From assembly GCA_001724265.1 (NCBI GenBank), contig MEDY01000203.1, positions 1 to 53,076 on the forward strand: 53,076 nt of DNA, written 5' to 3'. This document shows, one piece after another, positions 1 to 11,300 of this stretch. The notes under the pieces were generated by a model that searched no databases, had not been told where the DNA came from, and saw only the letters and a program-made list of their open reading frames with translations. The stretch is from Rhizaria sp. SCN 62-66 (lineage: Eukaryota; Rhizaria, unplaced). How positions within the stretch are numbered: the stretch's first letter is position 1; the number at the start of each line of letters is the position of its first letter. The position numbers were made by a program, and so were the translations under genes.

Positions 1-1
1 C

Positions 2-94
2 CACTGCGGCCAGATCTTCCAGCTCACCACCAACCCCGACGAGGTCTGCACCGACTACATCCCCAAGGTCGACAACATGGCCCACATCGCGTAA
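2..94 (+). CDS. Cytochrome c oxidase subunit 5B-like, C-terminal end only (partial)
   Basis: The frame is open from the left edge and ends at a TAA at 92-94, giving the last 30 residues. They begin HCGQIFQL, which resembles the second half of the CxxCGQ-F-L zinc-binding knuckle near the C-terminus of COX5B (Cox4 in yeast), a nuclear-encoded, matrix-facing subunit of respiratory complex IV. The tail after the knuckle (TTNPDEVCTDYIPKVDNMAHIA region) is longer than I expect from plants or fungi and carries one more Cys. The upstream zinc ligands lie outside the window, so the call rests on one short motif. Another small mitochondrial zinc protein, such as an NDUFS6-like complex I subunit (C-terminal CxxCG), is the main alternative. 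The stop is TAA. Confidence 0.5.
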   Translation, partial: HCGQIFQLTTNPDEVCTDYIPKVDNMAHIA

Positions 95-520
95 ATACCG
101 TGAGACAGGCTCATCTTACCACAAAGACCAATAACACAAAACAAAGATATCTATCTTCACGTCTATCTAATGCGCGTGTGTCAGCCGCTGCCGTCACTTC
201 ATCTTAAACGGTGACAATTCGCGCTTCCACGCCCAAACAACCCTGAATACGTACCAAAACAAAACAAATGCTACGTACCGCTACCGACAACGACGACGAC
301 ACAGCTTACGACGGTGCTGCACTGCCATGTGTGAGATGCTATTGCGCTTGCGAACCAAATTACACTCTCGCAAGCCGCTGCACTGCACTCTCGCGCTCTC
401 AGCGCCAGTCGTTTACACCCACGCAGTCTGCATGCCTCGCCGCTGTGTGATGCTGCTGTGCTGCTTGTTGGTAGCTTCACTCCTCTCCTGCGCTCCCCTG
501 TCCCGCTCGCGCTGCGCCGC

Positions 521-558
<38 letters not shown>

Positions 559-1301
559 GATACATACCGAACGAGACAGCCCCTCTCTACCACGCGCGCG
601 CGCTCCCGTGTTACCTGGCGGTCCCTGTGCCGCTACCTCAGTTCTCCCCCCTTTTTAGTTTTTCAAATGCCGCTCCTGCGACTGCAGCCGCCACTCTGCG
701 GCTGCGGTCCCTGGCTGCATCGGGGGTGATGGTGAGATGTTACAACGGGTTGTGCGTGCTGGTTTCACTCATTCAGAAAATTTATTGAGTATGACTTGGT
801 GGTTTGCCGATTCTTTGCTCTATACACAGATTAAATTCTAAACACTCATTTCTTGCGCTTTGTAATGTCAGTTTCCTTCAACCTCGCACTGACTGGATTG
901 GGGTGGACCATGTTGTCTGACCGTTACCAGTTGCTTGTCAGTTCATGTTTCACAGCTGTTCTCCACATGATGTTTTTGTATTAATGTATAATTACGAGGT
1001 GTCCTGTATCACGGTGTGTTTTGATTTGCTACCATGTTATCATTTCTCTTGACGGACACACTGAAGAACTAGACCCACTTTACCTGCTTTATCCACGACG
1101 CACCCTTGTTCGAGCTTATCTACGCCTCCGTGCCTGCAACGCGTCGTGTATTTTATCCTGACTTATCTCACCACACTCGCATGGTATCTTCATCTGTCTA
1201 GTCTTAGCCACTTTAACGTGAACCTTATTAGGCGGGATATAACCCTACAAAGCTTCAGTTCCCCTTGCCAGCTTTGCTGTTTTCTCTTGTACCGCTGAGA
1301 A
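95..1301. other. Intergenic spacer between the COX5B-like gene and the gene at 1302
   Basis: This stretch holds the 3' flank of the first gene and the promoter side of the next. It is pyrimidine-rich and low in coding character. It contains a (CTG)12 run at 522-557. The open frames crossing it (for example 327-788 on +) are built on that repeat and have no recognisable domain. I see no tRNA or other RNA gene. Confidence 0.6.
522..557. repeat. (CTG)12 trinucleotide microsatellite
   Basis: Twelve uninterrupted CTG units lie in the spacer, outside any gene I can support. Because the run is pure, it looks like a slippage-prone microsatellite. By contrast, the amino-acid tracts inside the genes mix synonymous codons. 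Confidence 0.9.
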
Positions 1302-2407
1302 ATGAACCGCGCCGCCGCTGACGCGGACAAGAAAAAGCCCAAGAAGGCTAAGAAGGAACCTGTACGTTACCACGCGCTGCTGTATATAGATTGCGAGCGT
1401 GTATCCCTGTTTAGCTTGTGGTATAAGTGCGCCAGCCCTCTTGGTTACACTGGGACTGCGGTGCGCTTCATTTACTCCCAACTCACTCTCCAACTCTCTC
1501 GTATTTGATATTACCACTGGCAATTTATCCCTGCCCCACAGGAGCCCCCTAAGGCGGTCAGTGTTTATGAAAACTTTGCGCAGCAAGAAGTAGCTCTGCT
1601 GCGCTCCATGGAGACCGCAAACGACTTCATCTGGCGTACGTTAACTCACAACTTGTTAAAAAATGAGTGGAGTAGCTTGGGTATAGTGCACATTATGCGA
1701 TAAAATGTGGGAGTCCCAGAAATTAATCTGTTTATTTAACTTTAAATATATCTTATTGCTTTTATATATGTTTACCAACTCCCTTAATTCATTGGTTCTC
1801 TTTGCATCACCCAATCCTCTCATGTTTGTTTTACGATTCGAACGCGCTCACAGTGGACCTGAAGCTCGTCGACTGGCTGCACGCCGACTTCGTAGTGTGC
1901 CTGCGCGTGTCTTCTCCGCTGTGGACGGTGCGCCGCCACATCCGCGACCGTCACACGCATGTGGAGCACCTGCAGCTGTACCGCGCGCCGGCGCACAAGA
2001 AAAGCGAGATCCTCGACTTCTCCACCACGCTCCACCAGCTGGGCTTCGTCGGCGGGCCCAAGGAGGCCGGGCTGCGCGGCGTGCTTTACTACAACTTCCG
2101 CCCCGGGCGCGTGCGCGACCCGACGCTGGGCCGGCAGCCGGCGCTCATGGTCGCCCATGACCCGCAGCGGGAGGCGCAGGCCAAGGACATCCTCGAGGAG
2201 ATGGGCATCGTGCCGCCCATGCCGCGCAACGCCGGCGCCGGGGCGGGCAGCGGGCCTCACGGCAGCGCGGGCGCAGGCGCGAGCGTGGGCGCGGGCGACG
2301 GCGGCGCCGGTGGCAGCGGCGGTAGCGGCGGCAGCGGTGGGAGCGGCAGTATGTACGGAGGGGGGATGGGGCTGGCGGGCAGCGCGCTGGGGGGACTCAT
2401 GGGCTGA
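1302..2407 (+). CDS. Three-exon protein with a possible ubiquitin-like (beta-grasp) domain and Gly/Ser-rich tail, function unknown
   Basis: Exons are 1302-1361, 1542-1635 and 1854-2407. Both introns start GTACGT and end CACAG, with phases 0 and 1. The spliced length is 708 nt, or 235 residues plus TGA. The frame joins exactly: exon 2 ends ...NDFIW plus one base, and exon 3 completes a Leu and continues DLKLVDW. Residues 1-20 are Lys-rich and basic. Residues about 52-135 alternate hydrophobic strands with a central helix-like stretch (SPLWTVRRHIRDRH, then HLQLYRAP, then TLHQLGFVGGP and LRGVLYYNFRP). This is the strand-helix-strand rhythm of a ubiquitin-like fold, although the family cannot be named by eye. 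A short helical segment (REAQAKDILEEMG, about 157-169) follows. The last 60 residues are Gly/Ala/Ser repeats, probably disordered. The reading frame is well supported; the fold is inference. Confidence 0.75.
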
Positions 2408-3367
2408 AGCTGAAAACATATGCGCACGATAGCTACAATGACCTGACGAGTCAGGCACACACACTATAAAGCTGCAAGTGGCAATGTGGTATAGAGGACC
2501 GATGTGTGAGATGAAGCAACGCGACGTCTCGAGTCAATCTCTGATGGATGGGCTGCTCGAACCTGTGCGAAGTTGCGTCGGGCCATGTTCGAATTGAAAT
2601 ACACATAGGCATTTCATTTAATGACACATCGTATATCAACGTCTCAAGAGCATACGTGATGGCGGATACTTCACAATGAAAACACTCTGGTGTAGCGAAG
2701 ATCTTATATTGGGTATATTGGTTTAAATACAAGCTTAATGTGAACTAAATGTACTACTATTGCTTACGACTATAGAAACGAAAGAAAAGAAACAATAACA
2801 AAACGACAACTCAAAAGGTGGCAACCACAGCCGCCACACAGAAGATAGGAAGACAAATACTTCAGTGCTCAGCGTTGCTGCTCCTCTAGCGGCGCGTGGA
2901 TACAAAACAAAGTTCGTTTGTGTAAGTGTGGACGTTAGTACGTGTACTGTGTGTTCATAGTTAAGTTTGCTCGTATATCATCAAACAGTAGCAACAAAAA
3001 ATAGCAGAAGTACAAACGATGGATGTTACGGCAGCAACGCGCAGCGATGTGAGTTGTGTAGCCGATGGGGTCAGTGTGAATCAATGACTGAAAGCGTACT
3101 CCTTGTTATCGGCAGTAGCATGAGAGCCCACATGAGCACAAAGAATGGCATAACTTCACAGCAGCCGAAGTGGCAGCGGAAACAGCAATGTTTGTCTAAT
3201 TGATTGTCTGATTGATTGTTTGTAGGTAGGAAACGGCAAGCTACGACATGAACGACCACAATGTCCAGCATAAATATTACAAGAGAAGAATAAAATAAAA
3301 ACGAAACAAGTGTGTAAAAGAGACAAAAATACATAACGACAACGCCTTGTCGTCAAACCACGCTGGC
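2408..3367. other. Convergent intergenic region (3' ends of two genes)
   Basis: This is the 3' flank shared by the + strand gene ending at 2407 and the - strand gene ending at 3368. It is AT-richer than the genes on either side. I find no convincing coding frame, RNA gene or long repeat. Open frames here are short and without domain character. Confidence 0.6.
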
Positions 3368-4192
3368 TTAAAGCGCCTTGACGGGAGCGGGCGTAAGAGA
3401 GCTGTGGAGCACGGTGCGGAGCTCCTTGTTGCCGATGGAGCCAATGGACCAGGGCACCATCATACGCAGCATGCGTGTGGTAACGTTCTTCATGTAGTCC
3501 TTCTTGAGGAACGCGACGCGTTGCGCGGGCGTATTGTTGGGGTTGTTGTAGAGGTCGAAGCCGATGAGGTGGATGGGCGACGTGAGGAACTGCAACACGA
3601 GCGGCATCATGAATTGCGCGACATAGTAGCCCGAGCGTTCGTTACCCGTGTACTTGGCGATCTCCTTGCCGACGAGCGGCGGGAGCGAAACGAAGAATGC
3701 CATCGAGATGAGGTCGCGCGCGCCCCAGGCGACGTAAGACGCCACGGGGACGGGGGCCGTGTTGGTGGCCACGCCGTAGAGCGATGCGAAGGCCTTGTCC
3801 TTGAACATCGATGCCGTCGAGTTAACGGCCGAGGAGCCGATCCACTTCTCGAAGGCGACGTCGGTTTTGTAGTGCTCCTTGTAGCTGTCGAAGAGGTTGT
3901 TGACGAAGTAAGTCGTGCCGTAGACGCTGAGGACCCAGCGGAACATGGGGCCACGCAGGAACTTAACCGGGTGGCGCACGATGTCCGCAAACGTTGACGT
4001 GGCCGAGTTAAACAAAGTGTTACGGCCGGAAGCGTTCTCGGTGACAGCGCGGTCGAGTGTGGCGATGAACGGGGTGCAGAGAGAGCCCGCGGTGTAGGAC
4101 GAGACGAAATCGGCCGCGTACTTGCTCAGGATGGACGGCTGACGGGGGGCATCAGACGGATCAGGTGCGAACGCACGGGGCTGTGTGGACAT
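3368..4192 (-). CDS. Divergent mitochondrial-carrier-like membrane protein
   Basis: Single exon of 274 residues, starting at an ATG in a favourable context (AAAATGTCC) and ending in TAA. The length is close to the roughly 300 residues of the mitochondrial carrier (SLC25) family. Three spaced segments recall degenerate carrier repeats: TPFIATLDRAVTENASGR (about 40-57), FLRGPMFRWVLSVYGTTYF (about 78-96) and LTSPIHLIGFDLYNNP (about 209-224). The P-x-[DE]-x-x-[KR] signatures are not intact. Hydrophobic stretches such as SMAFFVSLPPLVG (about 166-178) look membrane-embedded, and the closing segment RMLRMMVPWSIGSIGN resembles the last carrier helix. I infer an organelle inner-membrane protein of the carrier superfamily, substrate unknown. 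It could instead be another polytopic membrane family of similar size. It lies downstream of, and on the same strand as, the giant VPS13-like gene, 1.2 kb away. Confidence 0.6.
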   Translation of the reverse strand: MSTQPRAFAPDPSDAPRQPSILSKYAADFVSSYTAGSLCTPFIATLDRAVTENASGRNTLFNSATSTFADIVRHPVKFLRGPMFRWVLSVYGTTYFVNNLFDSYKEHYKTDVAFEKWIGSSAVNSTASMFKDKAFASLYGVATNTAPVPVASYVAWGARDLISMAFFVSLPPLVGKEIAKYTGNERSGYYVAQFMMPLVLQFLTSPIHLIGFDLYNNPNNTPAQRVAFLKKDYMKNVTTRMLRMMVPWSIGSIGNKELRTVLHSSLTPAPVKAL

Positions 4193-5396
4193 TTTAAGCA
4201 GGAATCCAAAGACGGGGAGGCGCTAGAAGAAGGAACTGACTTGAAAGACAGAAACTCGAGGTGCCGGGGACGTGCGAGAGCGAAGGTGCGCTTCAAACGT
4301 CATCGGAGTCACGAAAGAGGTAGCGGAGATTGATTAGTGATGGCGAGTGTGTGAGTGGTTTGCGGAAAAAACAACACGTAGTGTTGAATAATTGGGTTTT
4401 GCGTCGTCCACAATCAGTCAATTTCTCCCAATAAAAGCTTAAGGACAGGAAACCGGCATTGTGCACTAATGGCCCGTGACGGCCAAGCCGGAACAGCGAC
4501 GAGAACAAGCAGATTAAGACCGATATATACCGAAGATGGCACCCAGAAAACTGTGAAAAGTATCGAAAAAACTAAGAAATCAATCATAATAAAAGACTAA
4601 ATCTTACGAAGACCGTCCGCTGCGACTAGCGGAGAGATTCGCGATCAGCCCGTTCACTCACCCTCCGCTCCGCTCTGTTTCTACACTCGTTCTGGTCCGA
4701 CCGGCCTTCCAGCGCGATGGCCACGTCTTTCTACTAAGCAAGCGTGTTCATGTTTGTAATCAATACCTTTGTTGACAAATTTGCGATATGTCATATTCCG
4801 GAATTTTATTTCTTTTAAAATGCATTTCAATTTTGAAATAAGTTTGATCTTGTTGAGACTACAAGTTAAATGTTGTCATATGACGTCACTCATAAAGACA
4901 CGTTTGTAATATCTGACTATGTGCAGACCACTTGTACTTAAACTACATGAAAGTGCAGCTTAAAACATTGATCTTAGAGACATTTTGTACTTATATAAAC
5001 ACATACGTGACATTATGATCAGAACCATTCCATATGCAACTTGAAAAACGTACACAAAAGGCAGGGATATTGCGTGGGAGTATTGCATAAGCTGTACGTA
5101 TACGCATGACTTGCGAATAGTAATGAAACAAATGAATGTATTCTGTATCATTGGCATCCAAAAGCGAGCAGCTAATGAATAGTGTAATCAATTCAAAAAT
5201 CACAATGATTGAAGGAATGCACGCACTCAACAACAGTGTTGAAAGTGCTGGTGCTCCAATCACACAAACATATAGAGGCATAAAAAAGCTCAAGACTAAG
5301 TAAAAACAGGGAAATCAATTTATCGAAGAAGATACTGTCAGTAACAACTTTCAGTCATTTTGCCACACTACGTCAGGCACGCTCAGAGGAGTAAAC
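4193..5396. other. Intergenic region upstream of the carrier-like gene and downstream of the giant gene
   Basis: From 4193 it holds the promoter side of the carrier-like gene. Up to 5396 it holds the 3' flank of the giant gene. The interval from about 4740 to 5396 is conspicuously AT-rich compared with the coding DNA. One 96-codon frame on the - strand (4991-5281) has hydrophobic stretches but no family resemblance, and its base composition is that of the spacer. I do not call it a gene. Confidence 0.6.
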
Positions 5397-8300
5397 TTAG
5401 ACTGTGTCCTCAGCACAATCGTCCACTGTACTGTTGTGGAGCCTTCTGGCCTCGCCAGCAGGGGACAGCGCGGTCGCAAACGCGTTGGAGGTCGAGACGT
5501 TTCTCGCCGACGGTGGCACGAGGTCGTCCCGCGCTTGTTCTTGGAGAGAGGCGACAGGCGCCCTTTCAGTGGTCACAGCCTCTGTAGCGCTCGCAGCAGG
5601 GGTAGCGTCAGTGGTCACGGCGGGAGCCGACTCGCTGCGAATATAGTCGTAGTTGATATTGCCGTCGGACCCACGGTCAGCAATAGCGCTAGAGTCGCCA
5701 ACGACACTGCCGTTGTTGTTGCTGAGGCTGATACTGACAGTGAGCGGCACGTCCGCAGGCTCCTCGAGAGCCATCGGGGCCGACACAGGTTCGGGCGCCG
5801 CGCAGTCGCCGCAGCTACTCTTGGCGCTGACATCGTCCCCGTCAGCATTGTCCGCATCAGGATTGCCAATCTCGCCCACTGCAACGTCGTCGTCAGCGGC
5901 GGCGTCGACACTCGCGGCGTCATATGCCGCGCTCACGGGCGCCGCCGGGCCGGCGCGAAGACTCTCCGCCGCAGTGTTAGTTGGGTTGGGGTTGGAGGTT
6001 ATGTCATGAGAGACGGGAGCAACGCTGGCGCCGGCGCTTGCCATGGTGCTGGAGTACACAAGGCTCTCGTTCTCGAGGCCGCTGCTAAAGACCGCGGCCG
6101 CGTTCGAGTTGGCGCTCAATGTACGCTCACGGTCGACGTCGCTCACGGTCACAGTCGCGTTGTGGGGGTAGTTGCGCGAGTAGCCCGCCACATGAGGAGG
6201 TGCAAAGGGACTACCCACATGAGCCATCGCCGGAGACTGTTGCTCTTGAGAAGCCGTGCCCGCTGCATTCATCGCAGCATCATCAGCAGCAACGGGGGCA
6301 AGAGCATCTCCAGAGTTATCGAAGTGGGCAACACTGTCGCCCCTGAAGTTGCTCGCATTAGGATCAACTGTCACTGGGACTGACATAGCCCTCGCAACCG
6401 CTTGAGGCAGCTGTTGCTGCTGTTGCGGCTCAGTGGGGCGATACAGTGTGCGGTCATGGGGATGACTGATTGCATCCTGGCCGTGACTTTGAATACTACT
6501 AATATAGATGCCACCAGTCGCTCGAGGAGGGGTTCTGAAACCAACGGCAGCTTCGTCGCCACTGAGCGCTCCCACAGGTGCGTAAGTGCCTGAGTTGTAC
6601 AGTCCAGGCGCGAGATACGCGTCTGCCGAGCCCGGGGGAACATCACCACCGTTCGCAGCAGTCACTGCAGCCGATGATACCTTATCCGTCGCAGAGTCAG
6701 AGGCAAGCGCAGGCATGGGAAGCGTCCCTACTGCGGTTGCTGCTGTGACCGAAATACGAGGCGGAATGGCGGGAGGCATCGTTTGGTTGGGACCAACAAT
6801 CGCAGTTGCAACTGCAACAGTTGGATTCAGAGGAGAAGCAGCAGCAGGGGCCGCAAACATTTGAGCTTGCTGATGCTGCTGAAGCAACTGCTCGTTCTGC
6901 TGCTTCAGGTATTCCTTATGCTGCATGTACGCATCCTGCTGCCTCTGGGCAATCATCTCAAGATCGCGTTGCTGCTGCTGGAGCTGCTGTTGTTGCTGCT
7001 GGAGCTGTTGTTGCTGTTGCTCATGCAACTGTTGCTGTTGCTGTTGCAACTGCTGTTGCTGTTGCTGCTGCTGGGGAGTATACTGAGGCATGTAAGGACT
7101 TCCGAATCCCATGTAAGGACTTGTTTGATGTTGTTGCACATACTGGAAGCTGCTATCCGCGTTAGGTTGCTGCTGTACCTGCTGTGGCTGCTGCGGCTAA
7201 GGGTACGCGTTGGGACTCGACACAAACGGCACAGACACATTCATCGGGATCGGCATTGGCATCGGCTGCCACCACATGCCACTGTGCTGTCCAGCGCCGA
7301 CATTCGCGCTCACGGTGTGCATGCCACTAGCATTCACACCAGGAACGCTGCTTGTGTTCATGGGCGCATTGGCAGCGACGTTGGCCGAGCGTGCCTTGCT
7401 CGTCTTGCGCTTCGCACCGGCTCCGAGGCCGGCACCGTCTGCGCCAGCGACAATGGCAGCTACAGCCTCCGCTGCCGCCGCGCCAGCAGCCTGGCCCCGC
7501 GCCGCCTTGCCCCGCACGACAGCGCGCACAAGCGCGCGCGCCGCTCCTGGGGCCGCCGCAGCGACAACGGCGGTCAGCACGCCGACCAGCCTGGCGTGTC
7601 CCGCGGCCGCGGCCGCCAGCGCGCGCCGCTGCTGCGTCACAAGCGCCTCCAGGTCAATGATACGCGCCTGCAGCACGTCGATCTCGCCCAGCTCCGCAAC
7701 GGCGGCCGCGCGCACGCTGTCAGCGCGCCCTGCTGCGGCCGTCGCCCGCAGTGCCCACAGCTGCGCAGACACCGCGGCTTCGGCCTGCGCGCGTGCCTCC
7801 ACGTCCACGGCGGCAAGACCGGCGCGGGAGACCGTCGCGAGCGCGGCGGCGGCGCCGGCGCGGTCGCGCGACGCCGCCGCAAGGCGCACGGCCGCGGCGC
7901 GGGTCAGCGCGGTGAGCGCGTCGCCGCGCGCGCGTGCGCGGGCGGCTGCGGTGTCCGCGGCAGCGGCGGCCTCGCGCGCCGTCTTGGCCTCGGCCAGGGC
8001 GGCGTCAAGACGCGCCTGCAGCGTGCGCGCGGCGGAGCGCGACTCGGCCAGCAGATTCTCGCGCTGCTGCGACAGGCGCTGCGTGCGGTCCTTGTAGGAC
8101 ACGTATGCGGCGCGCAGGCCGTCACGGTCTGCGGCGGCCGCCGCGAGATCGGACCGCGCGCGCGCAAGCTCGGCGACGAGGCGGCGCATTTCGCTGAGCC
8201 CCGCGGCGCCCGTGGTGAGCGCGGCGGCGGCCGCGGCGGCCGTAGTGCTGGCGCTTGCGCCCGCGTTGGTGCCCGTGAGGTAGTGGCTGTGACTAGGGTG

Positions 8301-11300
8301 CATGCCGGGCGACGCTGGCGGGTACGCGGAGAGCGGGGGGACGTAGGGACTGCCGGGAGAGCCGGGCGTCGTTGCTGCGGCGTACATAGCAACGTTACTC
8401 GAGCTGTAGTTGACGTTGGAGTACGTGGGGTTGTACGGGTCAAGTTGTGTGAGCGAGTACGGGTGTGGGTAGCCGGTACTGACATTAGCGGTGTAAGTAC
8501 CCGTCGCAGGGTTGTAAGTGCCAGAGTTTGCGTTCGCGGGGTGTGACAGGGGGAGGATAGCAGGTGATGTGCCTGTGACAGAGTGATAGTTGTTGCCACC
8601 ACTAGCGCTGTTGCTAGCGCCAGCAGCGCTGAACGCGGAAGTAGAGTTGTAGAAACTACTGACTCCGCTATTCACAGCACTCAGACTGCTGCTGTTGCTG
8701 GGTGGGACACCGCCTGCGTTATGGAAAGAAGCACCGGGGGCGTCATTTGCGTTAACGCTGCCACGGCGACTGCGCGTGAGCGTGAGGTTGCTCTGGGATG
8801 CAGAGTGATGCCCATGCCCATGCCTGTGGCCATGACCGGGCACGGTAAGAGCCAGACTGCCCTTGCCACCCTCGGACGCAATGCCGCTGCCTGAAGTCAA
8901 GCCGCGCGACTCAGGCGCGGGCGAGTGAATGCTCATGACGGGGTTGTTGTTGTGGGTGAACGCCGACGAGGATGAGAACGATGAGCGCGACACAGTGCCC
9001 AGTGGCGTGGCCGTGCTGGAAGCGACATTCGGCTGGGCCGAGGTCCATTGCGAGGAAGACCGTTGACGGCTCGACAACACACGCTGCTGGTGATGTTGCT
9101 GCTGCTGTAGCTGCTGATAACCGTAGCCCTGCCCGTGGCCGAGAGCAGCCGCGTGCCCATAGTGATGCGAATTGTGGTTGTGACCGTGAGTCGGCGCCAG
9201 CGACGTCGGAGACACGACTTGGTAGTATGGCGCAACGTCACTATTGCTAGAGTACAAGCGGGTCGTCGCGATCTCGCTATCGTCGAAACTTTGTTTCCGC
9301 TGGTGATAGTGCCGAGATGGGTCAACGCTCCGAGGACCCGTGCTCTCCGGGGAAGCGAATCTCATCAGACTGTGAATACGAGCAAGTTCTTCGTCATCGT
9401 CATCTTCGTAATTGTCGTCGAAGCGATCACTATAGCGACTCTCAACAGAGCCGCTACGGCGAACGGTACTGACTGCGTCAAAACTAGTCTTGCCCGAACC
9501 GGAGCCGTTCATGCGCTTCGCGACCGCGGTCATCATGCGGCGCATCAGAGTCGTGGACGCGGCGCCAGCGCCAGCAGCGCGAGAGGCACTCGCAGCAGAG
9601 CCAGCAGAGCCGCGGCCCACAAGACGGCCGACGTTGGCGCCGTCAATAGAGCCCGCTGCAGCCGCTGCTGCGAGCTGTTGTTGTTGAAACTGAAGCTGAT
9701 GTTGCTGGTGGAACGATTGCGAGTAGCTCTGCGATAAGCGTGGCAGCTGCTGCGTGGGCAACATCACCGTGCTCGACGAGCGCGCGCGGGCGGCATTCAC
9801 GCCCGCACTGTCGTCGTCAAAAGGCCTGCCGGCGACGGCGTAGTAGATCGGGTTCGACACAGTGCTGCTGCTGCGGATACTGCGGCTGATGTAGCCGGCG
9901 CTGGCATACCCGCGCTCGCCGGAGCTTCTAGTGACTGCGGGAGCAGACATACCAAACAAAGACTCGGCCGCGGTCGACTTGCGGTAGTTGTTAGACGGAG
10001 TTGAGGCTGCAGAGTGAGTGACGGGGCTGTGAGAGGCGCCAAAGACGCGGATGCGCAGACCGTCACTGTCACAGCCATTATCACTGTCACCGTTATCGTT
10101 GTCACCGTTATCATGACCACGCTTCGAAACGCGAGCATTCGCACCAGTAACGGCAGCAGCAGCGCTGCCATCTCTGTCCTTGGCAGTGAACTGACTGCAG
10201 TAAGAGTCATCGTCAATGTTGCTGCTGCTGTCGCCGTCACCGTCGCTGCCGCTACTACGAGCCGATGTTGTTGCGACGCTGCTGCCGCTCTCGCCGTGCA
10301 GGCGTGCGAAACGTGGCAGCAGCGGCGCAAGTGCGGCGGCGATCGCGGCGACGGTGGGGGCAGCAGCTACAGATGCCACGGGTGACGGAGAAGGGAATGG
10401 AGCATTCAGCAATGCAGCAACGGACCTATTGATGATGTCGTCACTGTAAGTACCAACGGCAATGTCAGCGCTTTCAGCAGAGCCGCAGCGAGCGCAGTAC
10501 TTGTTGCTTGAAGTATAACGGCCGCATAAATCGCAGTAGTAGTTGTTAGCATCAGCAAATAGCACAGCAGCAGCGTCCATCCTAGACGCACTCATAGATT
10601 CCGACTTAACCGCCAGTAAAGCAGAATCAGTTGACTCAGTCACACCGTTGTCGTTGTCGACGCCGTTGTCGATAGCGGCCTCAAACGCAACGCTCGATGC
10701 AGCTGGAGGAGGAGGAACGCGACTTAACTTCTCAACCACAATCTGCAGCAATTCCGCAACCAACAGCAACGCGGGCGACTCCTCTTCGTCTTCATCGTCG
10801 TCCGCCCGGCGAGCGCGGCGAACGCATTCGGCGCTTGAGTCGGAGCCATCACACACATCCGAGTTCGAGTCTGACTCGTCGCCGTAGGTAGTGCCGTAGT
10901 CCTCCTCTTCCTCCTCATTCACAGCAGTCAGGCGCATCGAACCACCGTCAGCGCCTGTCTTGCTCTTGATCTTATGCTTGCGACCGTGCTTATGCTTGTG
11001 TGTGTTGCTGCGACTTGACTTTTGCCTGAACGCGGCCAAGGAGCCCGACCGGGCCCGGCCCACAGCCGCGCTAAAGCTGGAGCTACTGGTGCCGAGGACA
11101 ACGTTATCACTGTCAGAGCTGCGAACAGTCTTGGATGAGTACGTGTCCACGGCCGTGGTGATAACTGTGCTGTTAGAACCAATGTTACTGGTGTTTTTGG
11201 CACCCGCTGTGCTGCCACCGCTCTGACTAGTTCCGCTGCCGCTCCCGCTTCCACGCTTGCTGCGATCGACGTTGGAACCAGCAGCATCAGCGTCAGTGCC

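Noticed and set aside
327-788. 153-codon + strand frame with a polyleucine run that could pass for a signal peptide
   Set aside because: The Leu run is the (CTG)12 microsatellite read in one frame; the rest has no domain and sits in a spacer.
3347-3997. 216-codon + strand frame opposite the carrier-like gene
   Set aside because: Antisense shadow of a well-supported membrane protein; composition rich in Arg/His/Val/Glu as expected from the complement, no motif.
4991-5281. 96-codon - strand frame with hydrophobic stretches, perhaps a membrane protein
   Set aside because: Base composition is that of the AT-rich spacer, which yields hydrophobic codons by default; no family resemblance and no splice or start support.
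5397-7139. Separate 580-residue gene starting at 7139
   Set aside because: The start would be GTG, which is not a plausible eukaryotic start here, and the frame is the same as the giant gene up to the TAG. I treat it as the C-terminal part of that gene.
6783-8546. 587-codon + strand frame opposite the giant gene, Leu/Arg-rich
   Set aside because: It lies antisense to the coiled-coil and polyQ coding region and its residues mirror those codons (CTG/CTT from CAG). No domain, no start context and no independent composition.
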